Both the position numbers and the translations under genes were made by a program. Shown in pieces: positions 1 through 10,695 of a DNA stretch of 28,500 nucleotides (position 1 is the stretch's first letter; each line of letters opens with the position of its first letter). The notes beneath the pieces were generated by a model. The model was not told the origin of the DNA. It saw nothing but the letters and a program-made list of their open reading frames with translations, and searched no databases. Source of the DNA: Rhizophagus sp. LPA8_4_AMF (Eukaryota; Glomeromycota; Glomeromycetes; Glomerales; Glomeraceae); assembly GCA_021464525.1 (NCBI GenBank), contig JADRCO010000671.1, forward strand, positions 1 to 28,500. The letters are read 5' to 3'.

Positions 1-94
1 TTCAAGATCAAAAACTGATTTTGAAAAATCTTAGGTGGACGCACAAATATGAAAACAGCTGTAAATCACTTTGATGCAAACTTATGCTTTTCTT

Positions 95-148
95 AGAGTT
101 ACGTCCTAATTACGTTTATGACGTGACTTAACTAAGAGTTACGTCATA
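95..148. promoter_or_regulatory. CRE-like site cluster upstream of RPC2
   Basis: Three ACGT-core, ATF/CREB-like sites lie within 55 bases: TTACGTC at 99-105, TGACGTGA at 119-126 and TTACGTCA at 139-146. AGAGTTACGTC occurs twice, 40 bases apart (95-105 and 135-145). Positions 117-128 and 137-148 form a 12-base inverted repeat with one mismatch. The cluster ends about 100 bases before the RPC2 start codon, so it is a plausible bZIP-binding promoter element. Binding itself is inference. Confidence 0.4.
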
Positions 149-248
149 TAATTATATTTAAAATAACATGCCCGGAGTCAGCACAAGATATCAACCAATC
201 AAAATTTTATGCATCTAAAGATTTCCGTCTTGATTTTTTTTGACAGTT

Positions 249-3200
249 ATGTTGGGCAAGAAAACTGTTACTTTTGCTGATGATGTTAGGTCTGATACTT
301 CTGAAGAAGCTTTTGAGAACTTAAAGAAAAATAATTATGCTGGCAAGAAGTTAACTGATCCTATCAAAGAAGTTGAAGCAAGTGTTTAATCTGAATACTT
401 TCATTCATATTGCATAATAATTAAATTATAAAATATTTATTTATTAGGATAAATGGCAACTTTTACCTGCCTTTCTTAAAGTTAAAGGATTAGTTAAACA
501 GCATATTGATTCTTACAATTATTTTGTTGAAACTGAATTAAAAAAGATAGTTCGAACAAATGAAATGATTACTTCAGATGTGGATCCATCATTCTGGTTA
601 AAGTAAATAATTTTTAATCAAATATTTTCTTCCAATCTGAAATTAACATCTTGGATATTTATAATACAGATATCTTGATATAAGAGTTGGACCACCTGAT
701 AGACCTGATACTGACCATGAAGCACATATAAACGTATTTACACCACATGAATGCAGATTAAGAGATCTAACATATTCTGGTAATATTTATGTTGATATAG
801 AATATGTTCGTGGAAAGAAAAGAGTTGTACGTAAAAGTACTATTATTGGTAAAATGCCAATTATGCTTAGGAGTTCCAAATGTGTATTAACTGATAAGTC
901 TGAAGCTGAACTGGCAAAGATGTTTGAATGTCCATTAGATCCAGGTTTGTTAGTATTTTTAATTTTGTTTGATGTATACTGAGAGAGATTGCTACAAATT
1001 AATTTATGAATTATTTTATAGGTGGTTATTTTATTATAAAAGGTACAGAGAAAGTCATTCTCATACAAGAACAACTTTCAAAAAATCGTATAATCGTTGA
1101 AGGTGACAAAAAAGGTCTTGTGCAGGCTTATGTTACAAGGTTATTTATGCCTTTTGATATTATTTTTTCTATTCATTAAGTAAATTCAAGTTGTTAATAG
1201 CTTTAATTTATGATTCTATAGTTCAACCCATGAGAGAAAAAGTAAGACATATATAGTAGCAAAGAATGATGCAAAAAATGATAAAATAACTTTGAAACAT
1301 AATTCTATATCAGAAGAAATACCTATTGTAATAGTAATGAAGGTAAAGGATGCTCACTTTAATATTACCTAGAATCTTGATTTTTATATTTATTTTATTG
1401 TTACAGGCAATGGGAATCCAATCAGATAAAGAAATATCGCAACTTATTTCAGGAGGAAATCAAATCTTTTTAAACATGTTTTCACCAAATATAGAACAAT
1501 GTGCAAAAATGAAAATATTTACACAAAAACAAGCATTAGATTATATTGGAAGTAAAGTTAAAGTAACAAGAAAAATTGCAAATGTTAGGAGACCTATGGC
1601 AGAAGAAGCATTGGAAGTATTATCAACTGTAGTACTTGCTCATGTGCCAGTCAAAGATTTAAACTTTCAACCAAAATGTATTTATATAGCTATTATGATT
1701 CGAAGAGTTTTAATGGCCTTAGCTAATGAAAATTTGGTTGATGATCGAGATTATGTTGGAAATAAAAGATTAGAATTGTGAGTTAATTTGTTAAATTAAT
1801 AAATTTTTGAATTATGAAAGTTTTTAATTTGTTTTAATCTTTAATTTAGAGCTGGATCTTTATTATCTTTGTTATTTGAGGATTTATTCAAAAAGTTTAA
1901 CTTTGATTTAAAGATGAACATTGATAAACTGTTGAAAAAACCCAACAGAGCTACAGAATTTGATGCCCATAAACAATTAATGCAACATGGTGATAGTATT
2001 ACTAATGGATTTGTTAGAGCTATAGCTACAGGGAATTGGACATTAAAACGGTTTAAAATGGAAAGGGCTGGAATAACACATGTTCTTAGTAGATTAAGTT
2101 ATATTGCAGCATTAGGAACAATGACAAGAATAACATCACAATATGAAAAAACAAGAAAAGTTAGTGGACCTAGAGCACTTCAGGTGAGTTTTCTTTCTAA
2201 ATTTGTTAATGAAATAACAGATGAAAATTGTTGAAAGCAGTCTTTTAAATTTCCTTTCAGATCAAAAATAACTTGATCAAATTATATTTGTTGGGTTTTA
2301 GCCTTCACAATGGGGAATGTTATGTCCTGCAGACACACCTGAAGGTGAAGCTTGTGGTTTAGTTAAGAACCTAGCTTTGATGACACACATTACAACTGAT
2401 GATGAAGAACAACCATTAAGACGATTAGCTTTCAATCTTGGTATAGAAGGTATATTTGATAAATCTTATTTCATATTCTATCTAAAAATTTGAAATTTTA
2501 CATAGGCTAGTCATTATTATAATAATGAAAAAAAATATTAATTTTTTTTTTTTTTGGATTGTTTTCTTTAGATGTTAATAGTTTGACTGGCGCAGAGCTA
2601 TATCGTAAAAATGCATATATGGTCTTTTTAAATGGTCTTATGCTTGGAATTACGTGTCAGCCAAATAATTTTGTTCATGACTTCAGACGATTGCGCCGAT
2701 GCGGTAGAATTTCAGAATTTGTTAGCATATATGTTAATCATCATCATAATGCTGTTCATATTGCTTCAGATGGTGGACGTGTATGTCGTCCTTTAATCAT
2801 TGTAGAAAATAGAATACCTAAAGTCACTACAAAGCACATTCAGGTAAATCATTATTTTTTTTTTTTATATTATTATTTTTATAAACATTTAAAATACAAA
2901 ATTAAAATTTTATTAAATACTTTAAGAAATTAAAGAAAGATGAAATGACATTTGCTGATTTCTTAGCACAAGGACTTGTTGAATACTTAGATGTAAATGA
3001 AGAAAATGATTCAAATATTGCTATTTATGAGCGTGAAATAGTTAATGAAACCACACATCTAGAAATTGAACCCTTTACAATTTTAGGTGCTGTAGCAGGA
3101 TTGATCCCTTATCCACATCATAACCAAAGTCCTAGAAATACATATCAATGTGCTATGGGTAAACAAGCTATTGGTGCTATAGCATATAATCAATTAAGAA

Positions 3201-4581
3201 GAATTGATACATTATTGTATCTTATGGTTTATCCACAGCAACCTATGGTTAAAACAAAAACTATAGAGTTAGTGGGATATGATAAGTTACCAGCAGGGCA
3301 AAATGCTATAGTTGCAGTTATGAGTTATTCAGGTTATGATATTGAAGATGCTCTTGTGTTAAATAAAGCATCGGTTGATCGTGGATTTGGACGTTGTCAA
3401 GTAATGAGAAAACATGTTGCACTAATGAAGAGATATGCAAATGGAACTTATGATCGTATTGGAGATCCTCCTGCACAAGTTGATTGTCCTACAGGACCTT
3501 CAGCTGATAGATTTAATATATTAGATTCTGATGGTATAGCAGGAGTTGGAGAAAGAGTTATGCCAGGACAAGTTATTGTAAATAGACATACACCAACGAA
3601 TTTATCAGCAAATATACCAGTTAATATGCCAATAGTAAATGCACCAGTTATTCAATTTACTTGGAAACATTCACCATTAACATATAAAGCTCCAGAACCT
3701 GGATATATTGATAAAGTATGTGTAACTACAACAGAACAGGAACAAACACTTATTAAAATATTAATAAGACAAACAAGAATACCAGAATTAGGAGATAAAT
3801 TTTCTTCACGTCATGGACAAAAAGGTGTATGTGGTATTATTGTACCACAAGAAGATATGCCATTTACTGATTCTGGTATATGTCCTGATATTATCATGAA
3901 TCCACATGGTTTTCCTTCACGTATGACTGTAGGTAAAATGATTGAATTACTAGCTGGTAAAGCTGGTGTATTAAAAGGTGAATTGCAATATGGTACTGCA
4001 TTTGGTGGTAGTAAAGTTGAAGACATGAGTAAAATTTTGATTAAACATGGTTATAGTTATTCCGGAAAGGATTATGTGACATCTGGTAAGTTATTTTTAC
4101 AAGTTTATTTTGACTTAAATACCATTACATGAAACTTTAAATTTTATCATTCTATATAGGTATAACAGGAGAACCATTGTCCGCATACATTTTTTTTGGG
4201 CCAGTATACTATCAAAAATTAAAACATATGGTAGTAGATAAAATGCATGCAAGAGCAAGGGGACCAAGAGCAGTATTGACAAGACAACCGACAGAGGGAC
4301 GTTCAAGAGACGGTGGATTACGTTTGGGTGAGATGGAAAGAGATTGTTTAGTTGGATACGGAGCAAGTATGTTATTAATGGAAAGATTGATGATATCATC
4401 AGACCAATTTGATGTACATGTTTGTGAACAATGTGGATTACTGGGCTATAAAGGGTGGTGTCAAAATTGTAAATCTAGTAAATTTATGGTTACTATGCAA
4501 ATGCCTTATGCTGCTAAATTACTTTTTCAGGAATTACAAAGTATGAATATTGCTCCCAGATTAATTTTAGAAGAATTTTAA
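249..4581 (+). CDS. RPC2: RNA polymerase III second-largest subunit (RPC2)
   Basis: Catalytic-core subunit of nuclear RNA polymerase III, which transcribes tRNA, 5S rRNA and other small RNAs. Eleven exons join in frame: 249-383, 448-602, 670-944, 1022-1139, 1222-1342, 1407-1777, 1850-2183, 2302-2449, 2572-2843, 2927-4085, 4160-4581. They give 1169 residues, near the usual 1130-1150 of the family. Seen motifs include SSTHE in the N-terminal lobe region, [20 protein letters not shown] across the exon 7/8 join, [12 protein letters not shown] (779-790), [15 protein letters not shown] (932-946), GEMERDCL, and a C-terminal zinc ribbon with Cys 1118, 1121, 1130 and 1133. [18 protein letters not shown] distinguishes the Pol III paralogue from the Pol I and Pol II subunits. 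The start gives the expected short N-terminal tail before the DKWQLLPAF block. The acceptor of intron 9 could instead lie 9 bases later (in-frame TTAAAG). AATAAA at 4597-4602 is a possible polyadenylation signal. No defect seen. Confidence 0.96.
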
Positions 4582-5744
4582 CGTTAATATAATTACAATA
4601 AATAATATTCATAATAGTTTTTTTATTAATTTAAGAATAAAGTAATTAATTTAATGATATAGCATTAAATTACACTATATTCAATATGCTACAAACAATT
4701 AAAGTTTACATGTAGAATTAGGTTTACTGAATTAAATATTTATAGCTCCCGAGTATTACATAGATATTTCTAGAGTTGACTTTTACGCGGTTAATCAACT
4801 GGTTAATTAACTCATTTAAAACTTAACTCTGGCCGGCATTAAAGTTTGACTAAAATTAGTATCTTAAACACAATTTTATTATATATGAACTTTAAATACT
4901 TGTATATAATAGTGTATTAAAAACTTCGGTCACAATTTCGCTAAAATATTGTCATAATCTCGTATTTTAACTAAATAGATAAATTGACCGGTTAACAGAT
5001 AGGTTGTTGGTCTCAAACTCCAAGATAACTATGACTCCTACTGTCAAGATTTCTGGGTGATTTTTTCGTTAAAATGTTTTACCCCCGAGTTCCTTGTATT
5101 AGCTTCTTTAACCGAAGAAAAGCCCATTGATAATGATCTAACTGATTTGCATTTACTGTAGTAGATAAATGAATTCGTTAATCATAAGACTGATTGTTAT
5201 ATTAACAATTTTTAAGGAACTTACTGACCTATTTTTACATTCATCACTTCTTTTATCAGGAATATTGGAACATCATCTAATCTCATCATTAAATGCATCC
5301 TTATTAGATTTTATAGAGTGATCAAGCCACTCCGAAAATTTATATAGTTCTTGAAGAGTTCTCCCGATCAAGATTTTACGATTTAATAAAATTTATAATG
5401 ATTTTCTTTGTATGTCTATGATTACGTGATTAAGAGATGCGTAAATTATTTATCAAAAAAACAATTGTTCCATTATAAGCGTAAAACGATAATGCAACAT
5501 TATATCACTTTTTATATCATTTTTATCGCTTTATTATAGATAAACATCGAAAAAAGAATTAAAAAAGAAAAAAATATTATGATGATGCATTGTTTAAAAA
5601 AATTATTTAAATGAAAGCAATTTGCTTTGACCTCAAATTCATTCAATTCATCAATTCACTCGATTTGAAAAGAAACTATTATTTTCAAAAGACAAAACTT
5701 TTTAATATTCACTTTAATCTAAAAAAAAATTTTTTCTCTGAAAA
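4582..5744. other. Intergenic, no gene seen
   Basis: This 1.16-kb AT-rich stretch follows RPC2 and precedes the secreted-precursor relic. I see the likely RPC2 3' untranslated region at its start and scattered short repeats of GGTTAA around 4788-4820. No reading frame, tRNA or transposon end is convincing. The last 150 bases, with A/T tracts directly before the ATG at 5745, would be the promoter and leader of the relic. Confidence 0.6.
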
Positions 5745-6195
5745 ATGAATCAATTCGTAACATTCACTATTTTTCTTTTTCTCGTCGCTTTGGTTAATTC
5801 TGCTCCTTTAATTATGAATAAAAGGAAATTTTAACAACACCAATTCTTTTATATACAAATCAACAATCATTAAATGCTGCAAATGAAGAAGCAAATTTAA
5901 ATCAACTCGATGTTTCAGCTACGACTCAAAATGAATCTGCTAATTTTTATGAATCTGATCAGGCCAAACGTAATATCATTCCTTACACTGAATTCAACGT
6001 TCCTAATTCTAATATTAAGACAAACCGCGACGCTAACCTACCTGATCAGGATCTAGTCGAGATTAAAAAGAGATTAATTGGTATTCCTGCATTGGGATTA
6101 CCGGATCATCAATTTACTTAACTTTTAATAGAGTAAATGGTTTGGTTGCTGGTCGTGATTCTTTTGCTAATGCTAATAATGCATTTGATTTTTAA
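5745..6195 (+). pseudogene. Broken secreted precursor with Kex2-type dibasic sites
   Basis: The ATG at 5745 opens a typical signal peptide (MNQFVTFTIFLFLVALVNSA) that stops at 5832-5834. Coding character continues in another frame, from an A-run at 5820-5823, to a stop at 6119-6121, and then in a third frame to a stop at 6193-6195. The span of 451 bases equals 151 codons less two bases, so two single-base losses, near 5820-5825 and near 6096-6110, explain all three segments. The middle segment is polar (Asn/Gln/Glu/Asp) and has two Kex2-type sites, AKR near 5972 and KKR near 6074. The latter is followed by LIGIPALGLP. The family is not recognised. It could be a decayed gene, or an intact gene with two homopolymer-length errors in the assembly (AAAA and CC/GG runs). 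No intron explains the shifts. Confidence 0.5.
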
Positions 6196-6694
6196 AAACT
6201 TAGTGGGTTTCGTTATCATCATTAATAAACTTCTAAATCGTGTAATTGTAAAATTAATTCTGTAATTTAAACTGTCACGTAAATAACAACATATATACAG
6301 TACTTTCGTTTGAATGAACCTGGAGTATTTGCGGGAATAATCCCGATACGTTTATAATACTAATGCATTTTGTATAAACTATCACATTATCCAAACATTA
6401 ATTTCATGATCCTGACCCAATCATAAATAGTCGTTAGTTATAATATTTATGTAATTTCGTCTTTAATACGAAATATATTTTATTTCTTTCTAAATCTAAT
6501 AAATAGAACCGTTGTAAACATATTACGAGTAGATTCAAGGTAAAAGAGGTAAAATATTTTAAAAATATCAACAGGTAAGTAAAAATCATGAGGAGGTTTT
6601 AAATAATTTGTTTTTTCTAGTCAGGACGATTAATAAATGTAATATAGTACTATACTATTATTACAATATAATAAAATAGAATAGAACGAAAGCA
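6196..6694. other. Intergenic, no gene seen
   Basis: About 500 AT-rich bases lie between the 3' ends of two convergent small secreted-protein loci. I see only short runs and a small GCGGGAATAATCCCG palindrome near 6333-6347. There is no convincing ORF or repeat. Confidence 0.55.
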
Positions 6695-6943
6695 CTAATT
6701 ACTAACTCCATCTGTATTGCAGCTACAACCATCACCGGAGCCACAACCAGCACCACCATCATTACAGCGTTTCATGAGTTCACCATATTTAACTATTAAT
6801 GAAGATGGTAATTTAATAATTTAAGTGCAGATAAAAAATTTTAAATAATAGTACAAAATTTTACCTTCACGGATAGGCGATGCGTGAACTGTCATGGAAT
6901 GAACAATAAAAACAAGAGCGATAAACCAGAATAGAAATTTCAT
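6695..6943 (-). CDS. Small secreted cysteine-rich preproprotein (58 aa)
   Basis: Two exons on the minus strand (6865-6943 and 6695-6792) join across a 72-base GT-AG intron (6793-6864), giving 58 residues. Residues 1-21 (MKFLFWFIALVFIVHSMTVHA) are a clear signal peptide with an AxA-like end. A short propeptide of about 14 residues ends in LMKR, a Kex2-type dibasic site. The 23-residue C-terminus starts directly at a cysteine and is rich in Gly, Asp and Asn, with four cysteines spaced C-x6-C-x5-C-x-C. It therefore has the architecture of a secreted, disulfide-bonded peptide made from a precursor. TATAAATA on the minus strand (7018-7025) lies about 75 bases upstream of the start. I recognise no family. 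A signalling or effector peptide is inference from architecture. The gene is too short and too split for an ordinary ORF search. Confidence 0.6.
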
Positions 6944-7753
6944 TGTAAAATATTGTTAGGTTTAGAGTTTAGTGATATTAATATTTAAAAATTTTTTTTT
7001 TTTTTAATTAGTCCATATATTTATATTTATCTTAATGATAGACGAACTTTCAGAGCAAGATTTTACGAACCAATAATTTAATATAATCTTTTCTTGGCAT
7101 TCTTTTTAACGCCTTTACATAATTTTTATTAAGAATCTGCGTCTCCATTATATAATTTCCATTTTTGTTCCATTCTTATATGAATCGACGTACCAATCAT
7201 ATGCAAACGAGATTAAAGAATATTTTATAAAGGCCCGTATAGCAGTAACAGACATGAATTTACTAAATACAATTTCCATTTATTTCATTCTAATATGTGA
7301 TATGCCGATATTTCAAACGAATTACGTGCACGATTCCAAATTTGCAATAAAGATCAAATTTAGATAAAGATTTTTCAATTCATCCAAATACAAATGTTTC
7401 ATTATTAGTGTTGAAACATGTTTTGGTTCTTTATTATTTCAGTAATTCTGTTGGTATAATTCTGATTTATGGTAATTTTTTTTTTTTTTAGGGTTCTGAC
7501 CAGTCGGCGTTGTAATTTTGAAGCTGAACAAAAATTACCTGACTAGGGAGTTATTACTGTAGACACTACACGTTTAATAGGCTGATCATTTTTAGTTCTA
7601 TCAAATTATAATGATATTTATCCCCTCATACCCGCCCCCAGACTAGTAGTTTATCCCACAACTTTTACGCAAACTCACTGCCTAGTTAGGTACAAGTTTA
7701 ATCGCACAACCGTGGCTAATTTACAATAAATATGGTCCGATCTATGTGATCTA
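6944..7753. other. Intergenic, upstream of the minus-strand peptide gene
   Basis: The lower end holds the presumed promoter of the 58-residue precursor, including a T13-14 tract near 6992-7005. The rest shows T-tracts (around 7480-7490) and unique AT-rich sequence. Nothing else is recognised. Confidence 0.5.
7018..7025 (-). promoter_or_regulatory. TATA box of the 58-aa precursor gene
   Basis: The minus strand reads TATAAATA about 75 bases before the start codon at 6943. The identical octamer precedes two other genes in the window (10556-10563 and 23460-23467). In DNA this AT-rich, chance occurrence is possible. Confidence 0.35.
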
Positions 7754-8141
7754 TCATTTCCTAAAAAAAAATGATTTTAAGATCGTTGCGTGTTCATTAA
7801 AATGAACTCTACCTCCTAAAATAACTTTTGTTGGGATAAATTGACCATATTCTTCAGTTATTTGTTTAAATTTCCCAACTGGGTCATTAGATTCTATAGC
7901 ATCTTTTATTTCTTTAATAAATTCGCGAGTTGGCTCTAAACTTTTCGTAGGAATTTACTCTAGCATGTTTTATAAAATGATAAGAACCACTTATTTATCC
8001 AAAATATACAGTAGTGATATAAACATTTATGTGAGGATTGTATGGATCTAGGGCAATTTTAGCGATAGGTTCTGTAGTTTTTGATAGATTACTTTTATTC
8101 GGGATCGATCTTTTGATAAAAGATAATACAGTTGAGCAGCA
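7754..8141 (-). pseudogene. MACPF-like protein relic
   Basis: Minus-strand translation gives family-like coding sequence broken by one in-frame stop (after VYFG) and one frameshift (just before the IPTKSLEPTREF block). The downstream part reads EFIKEIKDAIESNDPVGKFK and then EEYGQFIPTKVILGGRVHF. YGxx followed by seven residues and GG matches the membrane attack complex/perforin (MACPF) signature, and the wording resembles fungal members of that family as I know them. The frame ends at a stop at 7754-7756. The two lesions and the lack of a start make this a fragment rather than a functional gene. The family assignment rests on this one signature. An HMM search would settle it. Confidence 0.42.
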
Positions 8142-8234
8142 GATTATTTTCAATTACCGGACTTCAGGATTTAATCACATGAAAACTCTTAAAATACTTT
8201 AGAAAAGACTTATACAGAAAATTATTCTTATCTA

Positions 8235-8720
8235 AAGCTGTAAATACAATGCCATCATCAGAAGACACTATTCTTTTAAATTTATTGTTTGAATCAGTAA
8301 CAATTTCTTATACACATACTACTCCAGAATATGGTTTTTCGAAATAGTGCTATTCTAGCTGTAACTCTTATGAAACAGTTGCCTACCTTGAAAAATTTAT
8401 TACCGAACGTTAAAAAGTTATTAAAGAATTGGAGCCTTTAATTAAATTTATTAAGTTTAATCATATCAAAGGACAAATTTTGGCAGAATATCATTGATCC
8501 ATTAGAATTATTCCAATCACAAATAATTATATATGTTTATCGGAAATACTGTAATATAGGTTTAAATAGGAATTATGTTTGGGAACTTATTATTGAGGAT
8601 GGTATAAAAGTTGTACGTGCAACAAATGGTTGTGAAAAGCTAAGATAACATTGGATAATAAACCAAATAAAGATCGCTATGTCATTATCGAGAAAGCATG
8701 TAGTTGAGCTATGTGCTACA
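8235..8720 (+). pseudogene. BTB-BACK-SPRY protein relic
   Basis: Plus-strand coding vestiges in changing frames follow the order of a fungal BTB-BACK-SPRY protein without its BTB part. First comes a BACK-like stretch (SKAVNTMPSSEDTILLNLL), then KVIKELEPLIKFIKFNHI, and after a frameshift DKFWQNIIDPLELFQSQII. The frame then reads WELIIEDGIKVVRATNGCEK, which resembles the entry to SPRY domains in these proteins. After another shift comes LDNKPNKDRYVIIEKACS, resembling the conserved D/EWDVIIEK-C segment. Stops and at least three frame changes show it is dead. It lies about 560 bases upstream of an intact BTB gene on the same strand, so it may be the remains of a related copy. Assignment is by eye. 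Confidence 0.42.
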
Positions 8721-9284
8721 TAATTAGTCAACTCATTGTAGCACCGAAGGCAGGAATCGCTAAGTGAATATAGTCGATTACCACACCAACATCGGGCGGA
8801 TGGTCTCTTCCAATCGTAAACCCAAGACGCTTGCTTAGGAGGTTTTCGTTTAAATTGTTCGTCAATCGAACTATTTCGAGATGACGGTACAAAAATTACT
8901 ATTCATTTTTTATTCACGCTTTTTACAATAAATAACCAGTGATGCAGGCCATCTTGAATAATATTGACGACAATGAGTTGATTGACATCATAATACCATA
9001 ATCTTATTACGATTAGTCTTGAAATGGAAATCAAATAAAACCTTAAACCCTTATTAAGTTAATAACATATGAAATATTATTAATTTTTCAAAGGTAAATA
9101 TCTTGAAATAGTGATTTTACAATGGGCATGAACGAGAGTACGTTACATTCTATCAAAAAAGTATTGGTTAATGACATCATGATTCAATTGATTCAATGAC
9201 AATTTTTTTTTTAGAAATATGATAATAAATTTTTTTTTTTTCTCTCTCGAAGAAAAAAAACCGATTTTTTTCTAAACACGAATC
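8721..9284. other. Intergenic, upstream of BTB gene
   Basis: The first part may contain further unreadable SPRY-relic sequence. The rest is AT-rich, with long T-tracts at about 9200-9212 and 9231-9241 directly before the BTB start. No TATA octamer was seen. Confidence 0.45.
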
Positions 9285-10115
9285 ATGTCACAAAAAAGTT
9301 CTATTCATTATTATGAAGATGGAGATCTTTTAATAATAGTTCAAGATACCGTATTTCGTTTACACAAGATTATATTATCCATTTCTTCAAAAATATTTCA
9401 AGATATGTTTGCTTACGCAAAACCATCTTTAAATGAAAATTTACCTACTATAAAACTTGATGAAAATTCAATTAAACCATTCGAATATCTTATTTCTTTT
9501 GTATATCATGATAAAAATTTTAAAATTACTTGGAATTGCGTAGAAGAAATTTCTCGACTTGGGGATAAATATGAAGTTGATATAGTACTTAAAGCTGTTG
9601 AAATATTTTTAGAACTTCATTTTGTTGAAAATCCTCTTTTTTCAATAATTTTGGCAGATCAATATCGATTTAAGAAAGTTTATAAGGAGTCTTCAAAATT
9701 AATATTAGATGATTTACCCAAGTATAAATCAAAGAATGAAGAATTTTTCCAAAAACTTTCTACTAATACAAGGTCTTTACTTCTTGAAAAATATTTGGAT
9801 TATCATCTTTTATGGTCCGAATTTCTTATGGTTTCTAGATCATATAAAAAACTTCCATGTTGTTTAAAAAATACATGTTTTGTTAATTATGTAAATAATG
9901 ATTTTATTTCAATTAATTTATCACAAACACAATCAACTTCTTTTCATTATTTTAAGGATTTTATAAAAAGTTTTATTTCAAATAAGTCTTTACCTTGTCG
10001 TATTCATTATAATATTATGATGGAATTATGTAGTTTCTTTCAAAAATTTGAACGGCTTGAACGTGATAAAAATATTGATAGTGCTAATAGTTATTCTTTT
10101 ATTGAAATGAAATAG
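9285..10115 (+). CDS. BTB/POZ domain protein
   Basis: A single-exon gene for 276 residues. Residues about 10-110 form a fungal-type BTB/POZ domain: DGDLLIIVQDTVFRLHK, then IILSISSKIFQDMF, then PFEYLISFVYHDKNFKI, followed by a helical segment (VEEISRLGDKYEVDIVLKAVEIFLE). BTB domains dimerise and often act as adaptors for Cullin-3 ubiquitin ligases. Here no kelch, SPRY, TLDc or zinc-finger partner follows. The remaining 165 residues are mostly helical in look, with a Cys pair (PCCLKNTC), and are not recognised. This resembles stand-alone BTB proteins that are abundant in Basidiomycota and Glomeromycotina. The ATG is the first in frame and sits behind a T-rich leader. Substrate and role are unknown. 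Confidence 0.85.
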   Translation: MSQKSSIHYYEDGDLLIIVQDTVFRLHKIILSISSKIFQDMFAYAKPSLNENLPTIKLDENSIKPFEYLISFVYHDKNFKITWNCVEEISRLGDKYEVDIVLKAVEIFLELHFVENPLFSIILADQYRFKKVYKESSKLILDDLPKYKSKNEEFFQKLSTNTRSLLLEKYLDYHLLWSEFLMVSRSYKKLPCCLKNTCFVNYVNNDFISINLSQTQSTSFHYFKDFIKSFISNKSLPCRIHYNIMMELCSFFQKFERLERDKNIDSANSYSFIEMK

Positions 10116-10695
10116 AGTTATTAATTTATATAATAAGATATTGTAGTGATATTGTTCGTAGATTCATAGTCACGAAATTTTAACCACTTAAAATCATTAT
10201 CATCTTAATTATTCCGTACAATTATTGACAAAGTTTTATAATCCAATTTAATTTCCCCTTTTTTATACTTGTATTATAAGGTTAGCTTGATGATAACACG
10301 TTTTCATTGTATATAAAATTCGTATAATATTAGTTTCTTCCCCCGATATATTATGGAATAAAAAATTTTTTTTTCGTTTTTAACGATATCGATTTTTTTT
10401 TTACTATAGTTCGCCATTTACGGTATGTAGTTAAATAAGTTTAGATGTAAATAATAAAAAGTTTTATTATAGTGTTCATTATATTATCAGTTATAATGAT
10501 TATTAAAGGTCGAATTATGGTACTTATAAGAACTTTTAAACAAATCACACATCATTATAAATATTAATATTTTTTTTTTTGAATTTTGTTTTTATTTTTT
10601 TTATTTTATTTTTTTTGGGGGTTTTTTTTTCTGGAAAAAAAATTCTTTCAATTTTCTTCTTCGTAATCACGAAAGTTTTTCGTTTTTCGTTCATT
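10116..10695. other. Intergenic with promoter of the PB1-like gene
   Basis: AT-rich sequence with many T-tracts. It holds a TATA octamer (10556-10563) and a T-rich leader with a GGGGG interruption near 10617-10621 before the ATG at 10696. The first part is presumably the BTB gene's 3' region. No other gene seen. Confidence 0.5.
10556..10563 (+). promoter_or_regulatory. TATA box of the PB1-like gene
   Basis: TATAAATA lies 133 bases before the ATG at 10696, and no other ATG lies between them. This supports 10696 as the translation start, on the assumption that transcription begins some 30 bases after the box. Confidence 0.35.

Noticed and set aside
3811-4026. Open frame on the minus strand inside RPC2 exon 10
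   Set aside because: It is antisense to a highly conserved RPC2 block and has no independent features.
4115-4399. Open frame on the minus strand over RPC2 exon 11
   Set aside because: Antisense of conserved coding sequence and an intron; hydrophobic by reverse-complement bias only.
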